DNA of 64,000 bases, taken from assembly GCA_023052935.1 (NCBI GenBank), contig CM041297.1, positions 9,459,327 to 9,523,326 on the forward strand. Reading direction: 5' to 3'. The stretch comes from Piezodorus guildinii. Its lineage: Eukaryota > Arthropoda > Insecta > Hemiptera > Pentatomidae. Below the pieces are notes generated by a model. The model was not told the origin of the DNA and ran no database searches. It worked only from the letters and a program-made list of their open reading frames with translations. Position 1 is the first letter of the stretch, and each line of letters opens with the position of its first letter. Below, in pieces: positions 43,261-53,437 of this stretch. The position numbers were made by a program, and so were the translations under genes.

Positions 43261-44074
43261 TTCCGAGTATGTTATCAAGATTGAAAATTTTACAGCAAGT
43301 AGAACTATGACTAAGCTATGCAAGAAAAATTAATTTAAAGTGAGTGTCTTTTTCTTCATGTACTTTTATCTCGTTAAAAATCTTGTTTCTTATTTTCGAG
43401 AATTTTTTAAACAACTTTCTTCACTTTCATTGCTTAAATGAGTTGTAATAACAAAAATTACAAAGCATGTCCTTATCTTATTGCTAAATTTTGTTTTGAT
43501 TTAATATATAAAAAAAAGATCGGAATTAAAAAGGTTTTCCCATCACATGTTTTCGCCTGTGAAGCTGACTTAAAACTGCTGCAGCACTAAAAGTATTGGC
43601 CCGAATTTTTTTTTTATTTATGGTTTTATATTCACGAAAGAATAGAGAATAGCTGGTCAAAAAAATCACGAAAATCAAAAATGTCGAGCGGCAAGGTCTG
43701 GACGATTTGGAATGGATTGACTTTTATTTACTTATAATTAATTTTGTTAGTCAAATAGGTATTTGCCTACTGCAAAAAACTATTTGCAATAAGCAAAAAT
43801 GATATCTTCCGAATTAATATTTAATTTCAAAGCGTCTCTAGGCAAAAGTCGTCATGGTGTGTTATAAGGATTGGTGCTGGATTTAAGTGCATTCAATATT
43901 TTAGATGTGAAGACTGAATTCTTTAGATGTTGGTGGTTTTGGTTGAGCCCAATAACCCTATCTTATACGTCTATAAGGGTGTGATAAGTACTTAGTAAAT
44001 AGTAATTTTGGTGTTCAAGGACAATTGATCGTCTTTCAAGTATTCTAAATAATGAACGATTGTTAATGACCTAC
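43261..44074. other. Unassigned DNA
   Basis: AT-rich, without a recognised gene or repeat. Confidence 0.3.
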
Positions 44075-44159
44075 CACTCAAACACAGACCTTTTTTGCGT
44101 GTCATGGTTATTTGGACTCAGGTGACCCTAAAACGTGAATTTGCGTTGAAAATTAGAAT
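44075..44159 (+). repeat. Repeat E, left part of interrupted copy
   Basis: CAAACACAGACCTTTTTTGC, GGACTCAGGTGACCCTAAAA and GCGTTGAAAATTAGAAT are the right-hand portion of E. It resumes at 44736. Confidence 0.65.
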
Positions 44160-44724
44160 CGCATACAAGACTGAATGGAAAAGAAACTGCACGACGATTT
44201 CGGCTACTCCAGCACTTATTAGACAAACGTTCTAATCTTCCACTTAAATACAAAAGACTCATTTACATGACCGTCATAAGACCTATCTGGTCCTACGGAG
44301 TTGAGCTTTGGGGCTCTACTTAACTATCAAACTCTTCCCGTATCCAATCCTTACAATCCAAAATCCTTCGCAAAATCCTCAACGCTCCTTACTTTGTCAC
44401 GAATAAATCATCCACAATGATCTTAATTTTCCATATGTTGCTGATTTGGCCCTTACCAGGTATTACACCTTCTATGAAAAACTCCACTCCCACTCTAACC
44501 CATTAGTTTCAATCCTTGCTTCCTCTTCAATTCCTGATGATCCTCCGAGGCGTCTTAAAGAAGATGGCCTCGAGACCTTCTTGTTTTGACTCACTACCGA
44601 AGAGTGCTGCCAATGGGCAGTTTCTCTTCATGTTTATTTCATGTGTTATAACATTTCAGCATATTTACTTGATGTATTTTTTGTACAGTTGTAAGTTTCA
44701 ATTAAAATATATTTAAAAAAAAAA
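44160..44724 (+). mobile_element. Jockey LINE, family A, 3' fragment in repeat E
   Basis: The plus strand reads the polymerase tail from the LKRQETARRFRLLQHLLDKR-like segment to PPRRL, with a stop replacing Lys before PSN. The 3' end is followed by an A tail. AAAATTAGAAT is duplicated at 44149-44159 and 44725-44735. Confidence 0.85.
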
Positions 44725-44735
44725 AAAATTAGAAT

Positions 44736-44800
44736 ATTTTACGATCGCCGTACTTTCCCTTACTGTATGTTTCATATATAGGTAAGTGAATGTAAAATTA
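44736..44800 (+). repeat. Repeat E, right end
   Basis: TTTTACGATCGCCGTACTTT then ATAGGTAAGTGAATGTAAAA, the right terminus of E. Confidence 0.65.
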
Positions 44801-45180
44801 CCCTTTGTAATATTTATTAAAAGGGACATGTCTTACAATAATAATAAACATAGACGTTCCAAATTTCCTTTTTACCCAAGAAATAAAGCTTTTATGAATT
44901 TTATCAATTTTTATCATATAATTTTTTCAATATTAACATTTAGACATACACTTTTAAGCCGAAAAGAAATAAAAGAGTGCGGAATGCCATGGTCAAGGTT
45001 TGGGAGGAGCTGAGGTAAGTTTACTGAGAGGGAGGAGCCGAATGAGGTTCAAGAACACGCGGAAGTGTTCAATCCAAAATAAAAGTCAAAATAAAATCGA
45101 GGAGGTAGACTAAAACCTGTATCGGAACCTTTGGAATTCTTCCTTATCCTGTATTTTTATTTTTATACAAATTATGAGTT

Positions 45181-45217
<37 letters not shown>

Positions 45218-45289
45218 TTATTTTTTAACGGCTTGAGATTTGATTCACTCGTCAATCATTATTTTTTTTAATTAACGGACATATTCATT
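44801..45289. other. Unassigned DNA with TA array
   Basis: A (TA)n run is at about 45183-45214. 44980-45080 is purine-rich (GGGAGGAGC repeated twice). No gene is seen. Confidence 0.3.
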
Positions 45290-45303
45290 ATAACTCATAC
45301 GTT

Positions 45304-45593
45304 TGTTTGTTTATTTATTTAACCACTTTATGCTACTATGGCTAATCGGACGATGCTACAGTGGGAGTCCTAAATTTTGCCTATCCAGGTTTTGCCTATT
45401 AGGATAGGGATCTTTAACGAGTACCTGACAACGCACAGGCTCGGGGCCACCTTTTAACGTCCCCTCCGAAGGACGGCGTAAATAAGGATTTTTTACTCCC
45501 ATTAAAAAATCCTTGGACCACCTGCGGGTTTGAACCCGTGACCTTTAGCAGGGGAGGCTGTTACGCTAGCCACCCAGCTACTAGTGATCCCAA
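45304..45593 (-). mobile_element. tRNA-derived SINE with 14-bp TSD
   Basis: Full-length minus-strand copy. ATAACTCATACGTT is duplicated at 45290-45303 and 45594-45607. The head carries the B box GGTTCAAACCC (minus sense of GGGTTTGAACC) and an intact A box. Confidence 0.93.
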
Positions 45594-45607
45594 ATAACTC
45601 ATACGTT

Positions 45608-45889
45608 ATCATTTAGTTAATATTTCAAACTTTCTAATTAATCCTTTTCTGTAGTTTAACAATTACCTGAATCATCTCTATATATTAAATATAAAGGTTT
45701 CCTGAAACTTGGTAGCCAAGCAATGGATTTTAACGCGGTTTTCACAAGTCATTCTCATAAGTAAAAAACACTGCAATAAAAATGTTTTTTTTAATATAAA
45801 TAATTAGATAATTTTTTTTTTTTAAATTAATCGAAAAATCTTTCCTAAGATAAAGCGCAGAGTTTAAATAAAACAAGTAGTATGCAAGT
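45608..45889. other. Unassigned AT-rich DNA
   Basis: No feature recognised. Confidence 0.3.
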
Positions 45890-46407
45890 ATTGCGATCGT
45901 GAAAATTTTCGAATTCCAGTTTTCAACGGAAATACACGTTTTAGGGTCCCCCGGGTCCAAATGACCAAGTCCCGCAAAAAAGTCTGTGTGTGTGTGTGTG
46001 TGTGTGGTAACTCCCGGGCGAAAACTAAAAGTGCTATGAAACTGAAATTTCATATTTAGGACAACTATACGCCCGAGATGTTACAGAATCTTTTTCATCA
46101 AAATCAGCTAACAAAAAGAGCCATTTTATACCACGCATTTTGCACCTTTTAACGATTTACTCCAAAACAGCTTCGACGATTTTGATTAAACTCGCTAAAT
46201 CGGTGTTAAATTTGATAGTCTTTAACATCATGTAGGTTTCATTCAGATTAAAATAGTCTGACAGGGCTTAAATGCCGATATTTTAAATTTTCTTTCTCTA
46301 AAGTACCTTTAATTTTATAGGTTTAAAAATATTTAGAGCATCGTATTATTAGCATTGATAAATAACGGGTAAATATGCAAGTTGATTAGAATTCAACAAC
46401 AATTTTT
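45890..46407 (-). repeat. Repeat E, right half
   Basis: From TATTGCGATCGTGAAAATTT through a (GT)n stretch (45984-46005) and ACTATACGCCCGAGATGTTA to AATTCAACAACAA, where it is cut off by a LINE. Confidence 0.75.
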
Positions 46408-46459
46408 TTTTAATAAAAGCACAATCTGTCCCAATTTGGACGTCAATAGTAGTGCTGAA
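46408..46459 (-). mobile_element. Jockey-like LINE, family D, host piece 1 of a nest
   Basis: T-rich start, then GCACAATCTGTCCCAATTTG and GTAGTGCTGAA, as in the other family D 3' ends. It continues at 47401 and 49174 once the inserted elements are removed. Confidence 0.7.
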
Positions 46460-47400
46460 TAGTGGGAGATTTAAAAATACTTAAAAAAGAACTAGTGTTC
46501 TTGTGGATTCCATCCCACGTAGGCATTGATGGCAATGAGGAAGCGGATCGGGCTGCGAAAGAAGCTGCATTGTCAAACGTCCAAATCCACCCAACTTACA
46601 TCAAGGAAGACGTAAAAAATTACCTTAAGGTCAAAATATATCAGGCATGGGAACAGATGTGGTCGGAACTTGACAACAGCAATAAATTAAGAAATATCAA
46701 GCAATCGCCTGATCCATGGAATACATCATTGCGAAGTAATCGCCGCGAGGAAACTGCTTTGGCGAGACTTCGCATAGGACATAGCAGACTCACACATCTC
46801 CATCTCATCCTCAGGCAGCCCGTACCAATGTGTGACTTGTGTAGAGTGCCTCTCTCAATAAAACACATAATTGAGAACTGCCCCAAATTTCATGTACAAA
46901 TGTATAAACTTAACCTAGCTAGATCGTTGAGTGAGAGCTTGAAGGACTCTAGTGAAACAGTTAGTTCACTGCTTAGGTTCGTCAAAGAATGTTCTCTGCT
47001 CCCGGAACTATAAGAAAAAAAAATAAAGGAAGAAAGAAAACAAAAAAATAATAGTAGTAATAAAAAAATAAAATAAAATATATATAGAAAAATAATAAAT
47101 AAATAAAGAAAAAATTGGAATAAATCCACTAATTCAGAATGTGTCAACAAAAGAATAATAAAAAAAAAATAAACAATAAAAAAAAGAATAAATAAATAAA
47201 TTAAAAAAAATAAATAAATAAAAAACAATAAAAAAAAGAATAAATAAATAAATTAAAAAAAATAAATAAATAAAAAAATAGAAGGAAAAATAAATAAATA
47301 AAAAGAAGAAAAAAGAGTAAAACAAATCTGTTACTACAAATTTATTCGGTGCTAATAACCAAGAGGTTGAGCACCTACTCCAATACCCTAACCCTAACCC
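46460..47400 (+). mobile_element. I-type LINE 3' fragment with 13-bp TSD
   Basis: TAGTAGTGCTGAA is duplicated at 46447-46459 and 47401-47413, so the insertion spans the RNase H/knuckle ORF, a long A-rich stretch (47014-47330) built of AAATAAATA-like units, and a 3' end that closes with CCCTAACCCTAACCC. Confidence 0.85.
46462..47013 (+). pseudogene. I-type LINE RNase H tail and knuckle
   Basis: 183 residues. The first ~40 are the end of an RNase H domain: FLWIPSHVGIDGNEEADRAA, with the conserved H-V-G and the last catalytic Asp region (NEEADRAAKEA). Then a linker, ALARLRIGHSRLTH, and the knuckle CDLC...H.IENCP at about residues 130-148. This arrangement is typical of the end of I-clade ORF2. 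The rest of the polymerase is absent, so it is a dead 5'-truncated copy with an intact local frame. Confidence 0.85.
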
Positions 47401-47488
47401 TAGTAGTGCTGAAAGATATCATACATCCTACATTCATACAATATTTACACGGCATAAAATTACAATAAAATGTATACACAATAATGAA
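47401..47488 (-). mobile_element. Family D LINE, host piece 2 of a nest
   Basis: CATTCATACAATATTTACAC and AAAATGTATACACAATAATG continue family D. It is cut at 47488 (GAA) by the Helitron-like element and resumes with TCAATAC at 49174. Confidence 0.75.
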
Positions 47489-47891
47489 TCTATACTAATA
47501 TTATAAAGCTAGAGAGTTTGTTTGTTTGTTTGTTTGAACGCGCTTATCTCAGAAACTACTGGTTCAAATTGAAAAAATTTTTTGTTGGATAGTCCATTTA
47601 TCGAGGAAGGCTAAAGGCTATATAACATCACGCTGCGACCAATAGGACCGAAGAATCAGTCGAAAATCTGGGAAAAAACAGAGAAAATTGACCTTGCATC
47701 CCAATGATTCCAAATGATTTACCTTTTAATTTTAAAATAAGTCAATTTCCCGTTGTTATTTTTTGCCGTAACAATTAATTAATCACATGGGCAAGCATGT
47801 AAACACGTAGGAATCGACTTACGTCAAGATCGGGTTGCGGAGAAAATCAGTATGTTCTTCTGCCACAAGAAAATAAAACTAAAAATATTAT

Positions 47892-49096
47892 GGTAGAATT
47901 TTTTAAAATAAAATTTACCTTCTGTTTTTTCTAATAAAAATGAATTACGAGGCTAATATTTATTTATATGCCTTTAATCCTCATGGAATTAACTATATTT
48001 ACACACTGAATTCGTCTTTATAAAGGATCAGTAGTGTAGTTTATTGCAAGCCAACATGAGTGACGATTCAGTTCATTTTCGGCATAATATACTGTTCTTT
48101 TTTTAAAAAGGGAAAAACGTAGCCCAAACTGCAAGAAAGATTCGTTCCGTGTATGGCAGCGATTCAATTGCTGATAGCACGGTTCAGAAGTGGTTTTCGC
48201 GCTTTAGATTGGAAGATTTCAATTTGGTAGACCAACCCCGGGCTGGCCGGAGTTTAACTCTTGAAATCGAGGATATTATGATGGTCATTACAAACAATCC
48301 ACGAATTACTGTTCGTGAGATAGCTGCGGAGCTAAGAGCCTGCAAATCGACCGTTTTTTGATCATCTAAAGAAGGCCGGGTACGTCTGTCATTACGACGT
48401 TTGGATTCCCCATGAGCTCAGTGAAAGGATTTTTGAAAGGATTTTATGTTGTGATTTGCTGCTGAAAAAAAATGTGGAGGATCCACTTTTGAAACGAGTT
48501 GTTACTGGTGACGAAAAATGGATTCTCTACATCAACACCAGCCGAAAAAAACCGCTTGCAACACCAAAGGCCGGCTTTTGGTGGAATGGGAAGGGACCCT
48601 TTCATTTTCAGCTCCTTCTACAAAACCAAACTATAAATACGGACTTTTACTATAAATACGGTTAGATCGATTGATGGCAGCAATTGAAGAGAAACAGCCA
48701 GAGTTGGCGAGTCGGAAAGGAGAGTTATTCCACCAAGACAACACTGGGTCCCATGTATCTTTAACTCGGCAAAAGTTATTAAGCTTCAGGTGGGAGGTTT
48801 TACCCGCCGTACTTTTCTGACATTGCTCCTTCGGATTTCCATCTTTTCCGTTCCCTCGAAAATTTTCTACAGGGGAAATCCTACTCTTCAGAAGATGACG
48901 TCAGAACGGACCTTTTACTTTTCTTCAGGAGGAAGGACAGTGATTTTTGGAAAAAAGGGATAATGGATCTTTCAAGGCGTTGGGAAAGAGTAATCGCTGA
49001 CGGTGGTAACTATTTTTTAGATTAAATAAATAAATTTTAAGCTGTTTAATTTTAATTGTTGTCCAAATTTTTCTACAAACTTTTCGGACAACCCAA
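47892..49096 (+). mobile_element. mariner element (family M2), inside the Helitron
   Basis: The right inverted end is the complement of TTGGGTTGTCCGAAAAGTTT (ends 49096, followed by TA). The left end lacks its first 20 or so bases. It contains the best M2 transposase reading, but with frameshifts. Other M2 copies are at 29092 and 23422. Confidence 0.85.
48055..49024 (+). pseudogene. mariner transposase (M2), frameshifted
   Basis: It starts MSDDSVHFRH at 48055. The HTH spans about residues 5-110, with frame breaks near 48105 and 48360. WIPHEL is the linker. VTGDEKWILY (48505-48535) carries the first Asp, FHQDNTGSH (about 48730) the second, IAPSDFH (about 48825) the third. It ends GGNYFLD at 49024. 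At least three frame changes and an internal loss after ATPKAGFW make it inactive. The TGDEKW form resembles mellifera/capitata-type mariners rather than M1 or M3. Confidence 0.85.
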
Positions 49097-49173
49097 TATA
49101 TTCTTTTAAAAACGTCTTAATAGCGATCATAATAACTGAAATTGACGCAGACGAAGTCGCGCGCAACAGCTAG

Positions 49174-49345
49174 TCAATACAATAAAGTCAAGAATTCACT
49201 TACACCTATATACACATACACACACTCATACATACATCACATTGAGTGGAGAACCTAGCCAGTGCTAGAACTCCAATATATTTACAAAAGGTCGCGGGTC
49301 CACTGCCGTTTCAACCTTCTAGGTGGGTTGTATGGATGAGTGGAG
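49174..49345 (-). mobile_element. Family D LINE, host piece 3 of a nest
   Basis: GAGTGGAGAACCTAGCCAGT, GCTAGAACTCCAATATATTT and CACTGCCGTTTCAACCTTCT continue the family D 3' coding end on the minus strand. Confidence 0.75.
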
Positions 49346-49360
49346 TTTTTTTTTGTTTTT

Positions 49361-49420
49361 TTTTTTTCAGTTTTCTCCTTTAGTTGTTAAAAAACCACTA
49401 AAGGAGAAAACTGAAAAAAA
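49361..49420. repeat. 24-bp snap-back hairpin in repeat E
   Basis: TTTTTTTCAGTTTTCTCCTT plus TAGT (49361-49384) is complementary to 49397-49420 with a 12-base loop. TTTTCTCCTTTAGTTG is an E landmark, so the locus is an E fragment inverted on itself. Confidence 0.85.
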
Positions 49421-49812
49421 ATTAATGCAATTTGTTTGTTTTTGAACATAAGAGCAGTAATATAGCAGTAACAGCGAATTTAATAAAGAAATAAAGTAGA
49501 AAAGTGCAAACATTTTTTTATGTACGTTTGGTGTTTATGAGCATAAAAACAGTAATATAGACGTATTATATTCCGTTGGAAAGATTAGTAAAAGCTAATG
49601 AAGAGTGGTGAAATTCGATAAAACTAACTGATTGGCATAGATAATAATATAATAGATTATTTAATGAAACACATGGTTCTATCTAAATTCAATGTAATTA
49701 ATTCTTTACCAATTATTTTTTATCTTTAATTGTATTTAAAAATCCTTAAAAAAAACTATTTATCGACGGAGGAAAGCGAAAGCCGTGTGTTGCGCGCAAC
49801 AGATTTTTTTGT
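49397..49812 (-). repeat. Repeat E, left half
   Basis: Minus-strand E from ACTAAAGGAGAAAACTGAAA to GCGAAAGCCGTGTGTTGCGC then GCAACAGATTTTT. Confidence 0.7.
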
Positions 49813-49819
49813 TTTTTGT

Positions 49820-49925
49820 TCCACTGTTAGTGCGTGAATATGAGAACAATACATTTTTGAATCGTAGCCTAAACAAATTGCTTATTCATTAAATGAGGTA
49901 AATTATAGTATCAACAGCCGAGAAC
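49820..49925 (+). repeat. Relic of the hammerhead-associated foldback
   Basis: TGAATATGAGAACAATACAT, GAATCGTAGCCTAAACAAAT and GCTTATTCATTAAATGAGG follow the right arm of the 18597-18871 foldback with many changes. A (TG)n run is at 49951-49978. Confidence 0.5.
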
Positions 49926-49998
49926 TAACAAATATATATATATCAGTATCTGTGTGTGTGTGTGTGTGTGTGTGTGTACTAACACACAACCGACAGGA

Positions 49999-50390
49999 TG
50001 ATAGTTACGTACATAAGGAAGGCGACCTTGAGGCTGATTGCGTACAGTAGCCAGTACCTTAGCCAAAGAGTTGCTATGTCCTTGCTGGAGAAGCTGGGGA
50101 GGTACAGGACTTCCTGGAGGAAGGTCCTGCGGCGAGCCCCCCCCGCCCTGGAAGGACACTCCCCCCAGGAACTGCCAGAACTACCTGTTGGCCATTATCC
50201 TGGTCAGTCCGCTCCTCCTCTATTGTGCTCCTCTATCTTATCTATTGTCTACGGCTATTATAGTCAGCTCTGTCTATTCCGGGTCCCAGTCAGCTTTGGC
50301 GGTCGTATTAATTCAACAATATTACAATGTACATACACGTTTTGAGATATAAATAAATGCCCGTGTACGCCTAGTATATCATTTATTATA
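49999..50390 (+). other. GC-rich segment, unrecognised, possible transcript end
   Basis: About 330 bp of high GC in an AT-rich setting, with open frames of 115 and 104 codons in two plus frames and AATAAATG near 50352. It could be the 3' part of a gene, a retroelement or a pseudogene. No motif identifies it. Confidence 0.3.
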
Positions 50391-50627
50391 TTTTATTATA
50401 ATTTTAATGTAATCTTCTCCATGTTAATAAAATCATTTTTACTTTGTCAATAATGTTTACATATTATAAAAAAGGATTAGTTAAGGTGATTTAATGCATA
50501 CGTTTTAACCTAGATTCCTTATCTTTGAGTGGTATTTTGCTTGCTTAAAATGGAAGAGAAAAAAAAAATCATTTTCGTCAAAAAAATTTTTTATTTTTGA
50601 AAAGGAAAATCCGCAGCACATACGGTT
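50391..50627. other. Unassigned AT-rich DNA
   Basis: Nothing recognised. Confidence 0.3.
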
Positions 50628-50641
50628 AACAAAATTTACAG

Positions 50642-50932
50642 GGGATCACTTGTAGCTGGGTGGTTAGCGTAACAGCCTCCTATGCAAAAGGTCACGGGTT
50701 CAAACCCGCAGGTGGTCCTAGGATTTTTTAATGGGAGTAAAAAATCCTTAGTTACGCCGTCCTTCGGATGGGACGTTAAAAGGTGGTCCCGAGCCTGTGC
50801 GATGTCAGGTACTCGTTAAAGATCCCTATCCTAATAAAACCTGGATAGGCAAAATTTAGGACTCCCACTGTAGCATCGTCCGATTAGCCGTAGTAGCATA
50901 AAGTGACGTTAAATAAAAATAAAAAATAAATA
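50642..50932 (+). mobile_element. tRNA-derived SINE, reference copy with 14-bp TSD
   Basis: AACAAAATTTACAG flanks the element at 50628-50641 and 50933-50946. The head starts GGGATCACTTGTAGCTGGGT; A box TAGCTGGGTGGTTAGCG, B box GGTTCAAACCC (50698-50708). The body follows (GTCCTTCGGATGGGACGTTA, GATGTCAGGTACTCGTTAAA, AAACCTGGATAGGCAAAATT), then a tail of AAATAAAAATA repeats. It is 291 bp long. Confidence 0.95.
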
Positions 50933-50979
50933 AACAAAATTTACAGTGTCTATGGCGATGAGCCCTTAGGAGAAAATAC

Positions 50980-51160
50980 TGGCCATAAGTGGTTAGTTCG
51001 GTTCAGAACTGGAAATTTTCACTAGAAAGACGTAAAGTGTTCAAGTCGTCCTTTAACTGTTGATGATGGCCAAATTCAAGCATTGGTAACAGACAACCCT
51101 TATTCTATGAAGCGAAATTTGTCATATGTAGTTAAAATCACAATTAAAACCGCCATAAAG
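50980..51160 (+). pseudogene. mariner-type HTH fragment, separate family
   Basis: Reads WLVRFRTGNF and, after a frame change, CSSRPLTVDDGQIQALVTDN, the inter-HTH part of a mariner transposase. No inverted ends or catalytic part remain. Confidence 0.55.
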
Positions 51161-51369
51161 TTATTTTACAACCCAATAGTACAATCTGCCCGAATATGAG
51201 CAATAAGAATTAGACTTTAACATCATAAAACAAGAGATATAATGAAAAAGATAAACAACGAAGTGAATTTTTTCGTGTGGTGCGATTTCCGATTTCAGAG
51301 ACGGATTCACGATATTTTATCAGGTAAGGTCATTTTCCTCATTCGTCCGTTTTCATTGGTGGCCACCAG

Positions 51370-51510
51370 CTCACTGCTGGGCCTCACAGTAGTCGGGGCT
51401 TTGAGTACCTTTGAAATCCTGAATGAATTGTTAAATGTCCTGCCTCGAATTGGATTCGAACTCAAAATCTTTGGTATTTTAGACTAGCATGACCAGTCTT
51501 GTGATACAGT
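51370..51510 (-). mobile_element. Second tRNA-derived SINE-like element
   Basis: The minus strand has GACTGGTCATGCTAGTCTAA (A-box-like) and AGTTCGAATCC (B box) about 30 bp later, followed by AATTCGAGGCAGGACATTTA. It has no similarity to the main SINE beyond the promoter boxes. Boundaries are uncertain. Confidence 0.45.
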
Positions 51511-51522
51511 CAATAGTTAATA

Positions 51523-52233
51523 TTGGGTTGTGTCACATGAAATGTCCGTTTTCAGGGTAAAGGATTTTTATTAAAAATACGATATGAAAACAAGATAATT
51601 TTATTCGAAGTATTTACCCTCTTTTTCTACACATTTTTCCCAACTTGACACCAACTTTTTTATCCCCGAACTGAAAAACTCTAAGCTTTAAAGTGAAACA
51701 AAATCTGAAAACGCACTTTTCACTTGATCATGCGTGGGTGTGGAAGAACTTCGTAGCCCAGTTCTTTCAATTTTTGCACGGTTTGTTTTGAAACCTGCCG
51801 CTCTTCAGATATTGAGGTAAATGTCGGAAACGGTAGATGCACTTGCATTTAGTTGTGCTGAGAGTCCTTTAACTGTTTGGTAAGGGTTTCCCTCTACTGT
51901 ATGTTTGAGGACATCGTTGTCTATTACGGACGGAGGTCTTCCTCAGGGCAAGTTTTCCGAGTCGATATCTAAAGCTGAAAACTTAGCAAACCAACGTCGA
52001 ATGGTCCGTTCATTAACACTCCCTTCCCCAAACGCCTTGCAAATATTTCTAGCGGACTAAGCTGCTGAATGGCCGAGTTTAAACTCGCGTGTTTCCATGT
52101 TCATATTTGGAGGTATACTATAAAGTGTTTACTTTAAATATGTAAAAATTCGGAAGAAAACAACAGAGACCTGCAAAATCCTTTATGTACATCAGAAATT
52201 ATAAAAACGAACATTTCATGTGAAACAACCCAA
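51523..52233 (-). mobile_element. mariner (family M1) deletion derivative
   Basis: 711 bp between TTGGGTTGTGTCACATGAAA and its complement, with TA on both sides (51521-51522, 52234-52235). The minus strand reads the M1 HTH region (including NERTIRRWFA and a SVIDNDVLKHTVEGNPYQ-like block). Then, after a deletion of the catalytic core, it keeps only the segment around ELGYEVLPH and the C-terminal end. It is non-autonomous. Confidence 0.9.
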
Positions 52234-52244
52234 TACAATCCCGG

Positions 52245-52560
52245 TCAGTGAAATAAAAAAAATATTGAAATTCACAACTGTATTATAACTTGAGTAATGA
52301 CATGGCACGACGAGCAGTTTTTCTTGTATGAAGATTCCAAGTTAAACGTTTGTCAGGATGGAGTCCAAGGCATCTGATACGCATAAATAAAGACGACACA
52401 AAATTAAAAATAAAATTTAAAAAAGATTATTGTTGGTGTGCAAGGTTCTGGTGAAGCTTTTTTAAGACTTAAAAATGAAATAAGGTCTGAAACAAATAGG
52501 GATACTAAGGTCATGGCGCAGGGTGTTGTTGGCGACGTAATAAGGCATGCGAAACATAAA
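52245..52560 (-). mobile_element. Degenerate Jockey-like fragment
   Basis: GAAATTCACAACTGTATTAT, CCAAGTTAAACGTTTGTCAG and AGTCCAAGGCATCTGATACG are eroded Jockey 3' coding and tail sequences, with rearrangement. Confidence 0.5.
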
Positions 52561-53129
52561 TAAAGTTAAATAATTATTTGATATAATCAGGGTTTAATAC
52601 AAAATATTACATCCGTTTTTGAGGCAATAGTAAAAATGTGGCAAAATAATAGTATAATGTAGAACTTCTTTATTTTATTTATTTATTGAGAAATATTATA
52701 ATTTGTCTCAATGGACAATAATAATAGTACTGTAAGATCACATTTATACAATTTTTACAGTATATATATGTTTATACTAAACATTACATATATGCTTAAA
52801 GCTAAATAGTAATTTCCTTTGTTTTTCGTTTTTAAAAACTGTATACATACATGCATATGTTTGTATGGGTATATGTGTATATATTTCTTTTATCTGATTA
52901 TTTTTTGTTCTCATGTTGACATACATTTATTTTTCTGGTTTGTACATTTTTATTTCAATTTAGCTTTTAAGATATTTTATTTGTTCATGTTAGTAGTTTA
53001 ATTCTTTTATGATTTTCAGTCATTTTGCTCTAAGACTCTAGTCTTAAGTCCACCTTTTTATTTCCTGTTATGTTATTCTGAAGGGACTTGTCCCAGAATA
53101 AATAAAGAATTATTATTATAAACAAAAGA
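52561..53129. other. Unassigned DNA with a family D scrap
   Basis: 52671-52790 (TTGAGAAATATTATAATTTG then TCTCAATGGACAATAATAAT) looks like a family D 3' end. 53075-53120 (GGGACTTGTCCCAGAATAAA then TAAAGAATTATTATTATA) looks like a retroelement 3' terminus. The rest is unassigned. Confidence 0.35.
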
Positions 53130-53437
53130 AAGTCAAATTACATTAAAAAAAAGTAAGAAATAAAGGTATATAATAACAAAATTTCTCAATAAAATAAATA
53201 CAAGTTATAAATAAATGAACAAAACATGAACACACCCATACCTTTATACAATATTTACAATCTGCTAGGGAACCCTGGACGGAGCTTTTGGAAGAACAGA
53301 TTCCGAAGGATCCCAACGCCTCCCTCTCAGCTGCGTCACGGGTCAGAGCCAGCGGAAGCTGAGAGAGGGCGCCTTAGCCAAAAACACACCACACATGAGA
53401 GGAGAATCTATCCAGTGCCATAACTCCAGTGTAAGTA
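53130..53437 (-). mobile_element. Family D LINE fragment with a GC-rich insert
   Basis: Family D landmarks (CATACCTTTATACAATATTT, GAGAATCTATCCAGTGCCAT) surround 53259-53386. That insert is GC-rich, has no family D counterpart and contains the inverted pair CCCTCTCAGCT/AGCTGAGAGAGGG. A mariner then interrupts the LINE at 53438. Confidence 0.55.

Larger units (their letters stand above)
47489..49173 (+). mobile_element. Helitron-like non-autonomous element
   Basis: It begins TCTATACTAATATTATAAAG and ends with CTAG at 49170-49173. A short hairpin lies upstream (CGC-A-GAC, GAA loop, GTCGCG at about 49145-49160). It sits exactly between an A and a T of the host LINE without duplicating bases. TC start, CTAG end, 3' hairpin and A|T insertion are the defining marks of Helitrons. 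Only about 480 bp are its own sequence; the rest is an inserted mariner. It encodes no helicase. Confidence 0.8.

Noticed and set aside
46890..47325. Minus frames rich in Phe and Tyr
   Set aside because: Antisense of the A-rich tail of the I-type LINE.
47386..47403. Interstitial telomere
   Set aside because: Only three units, and the target duplication places them inside a LINE insertion.
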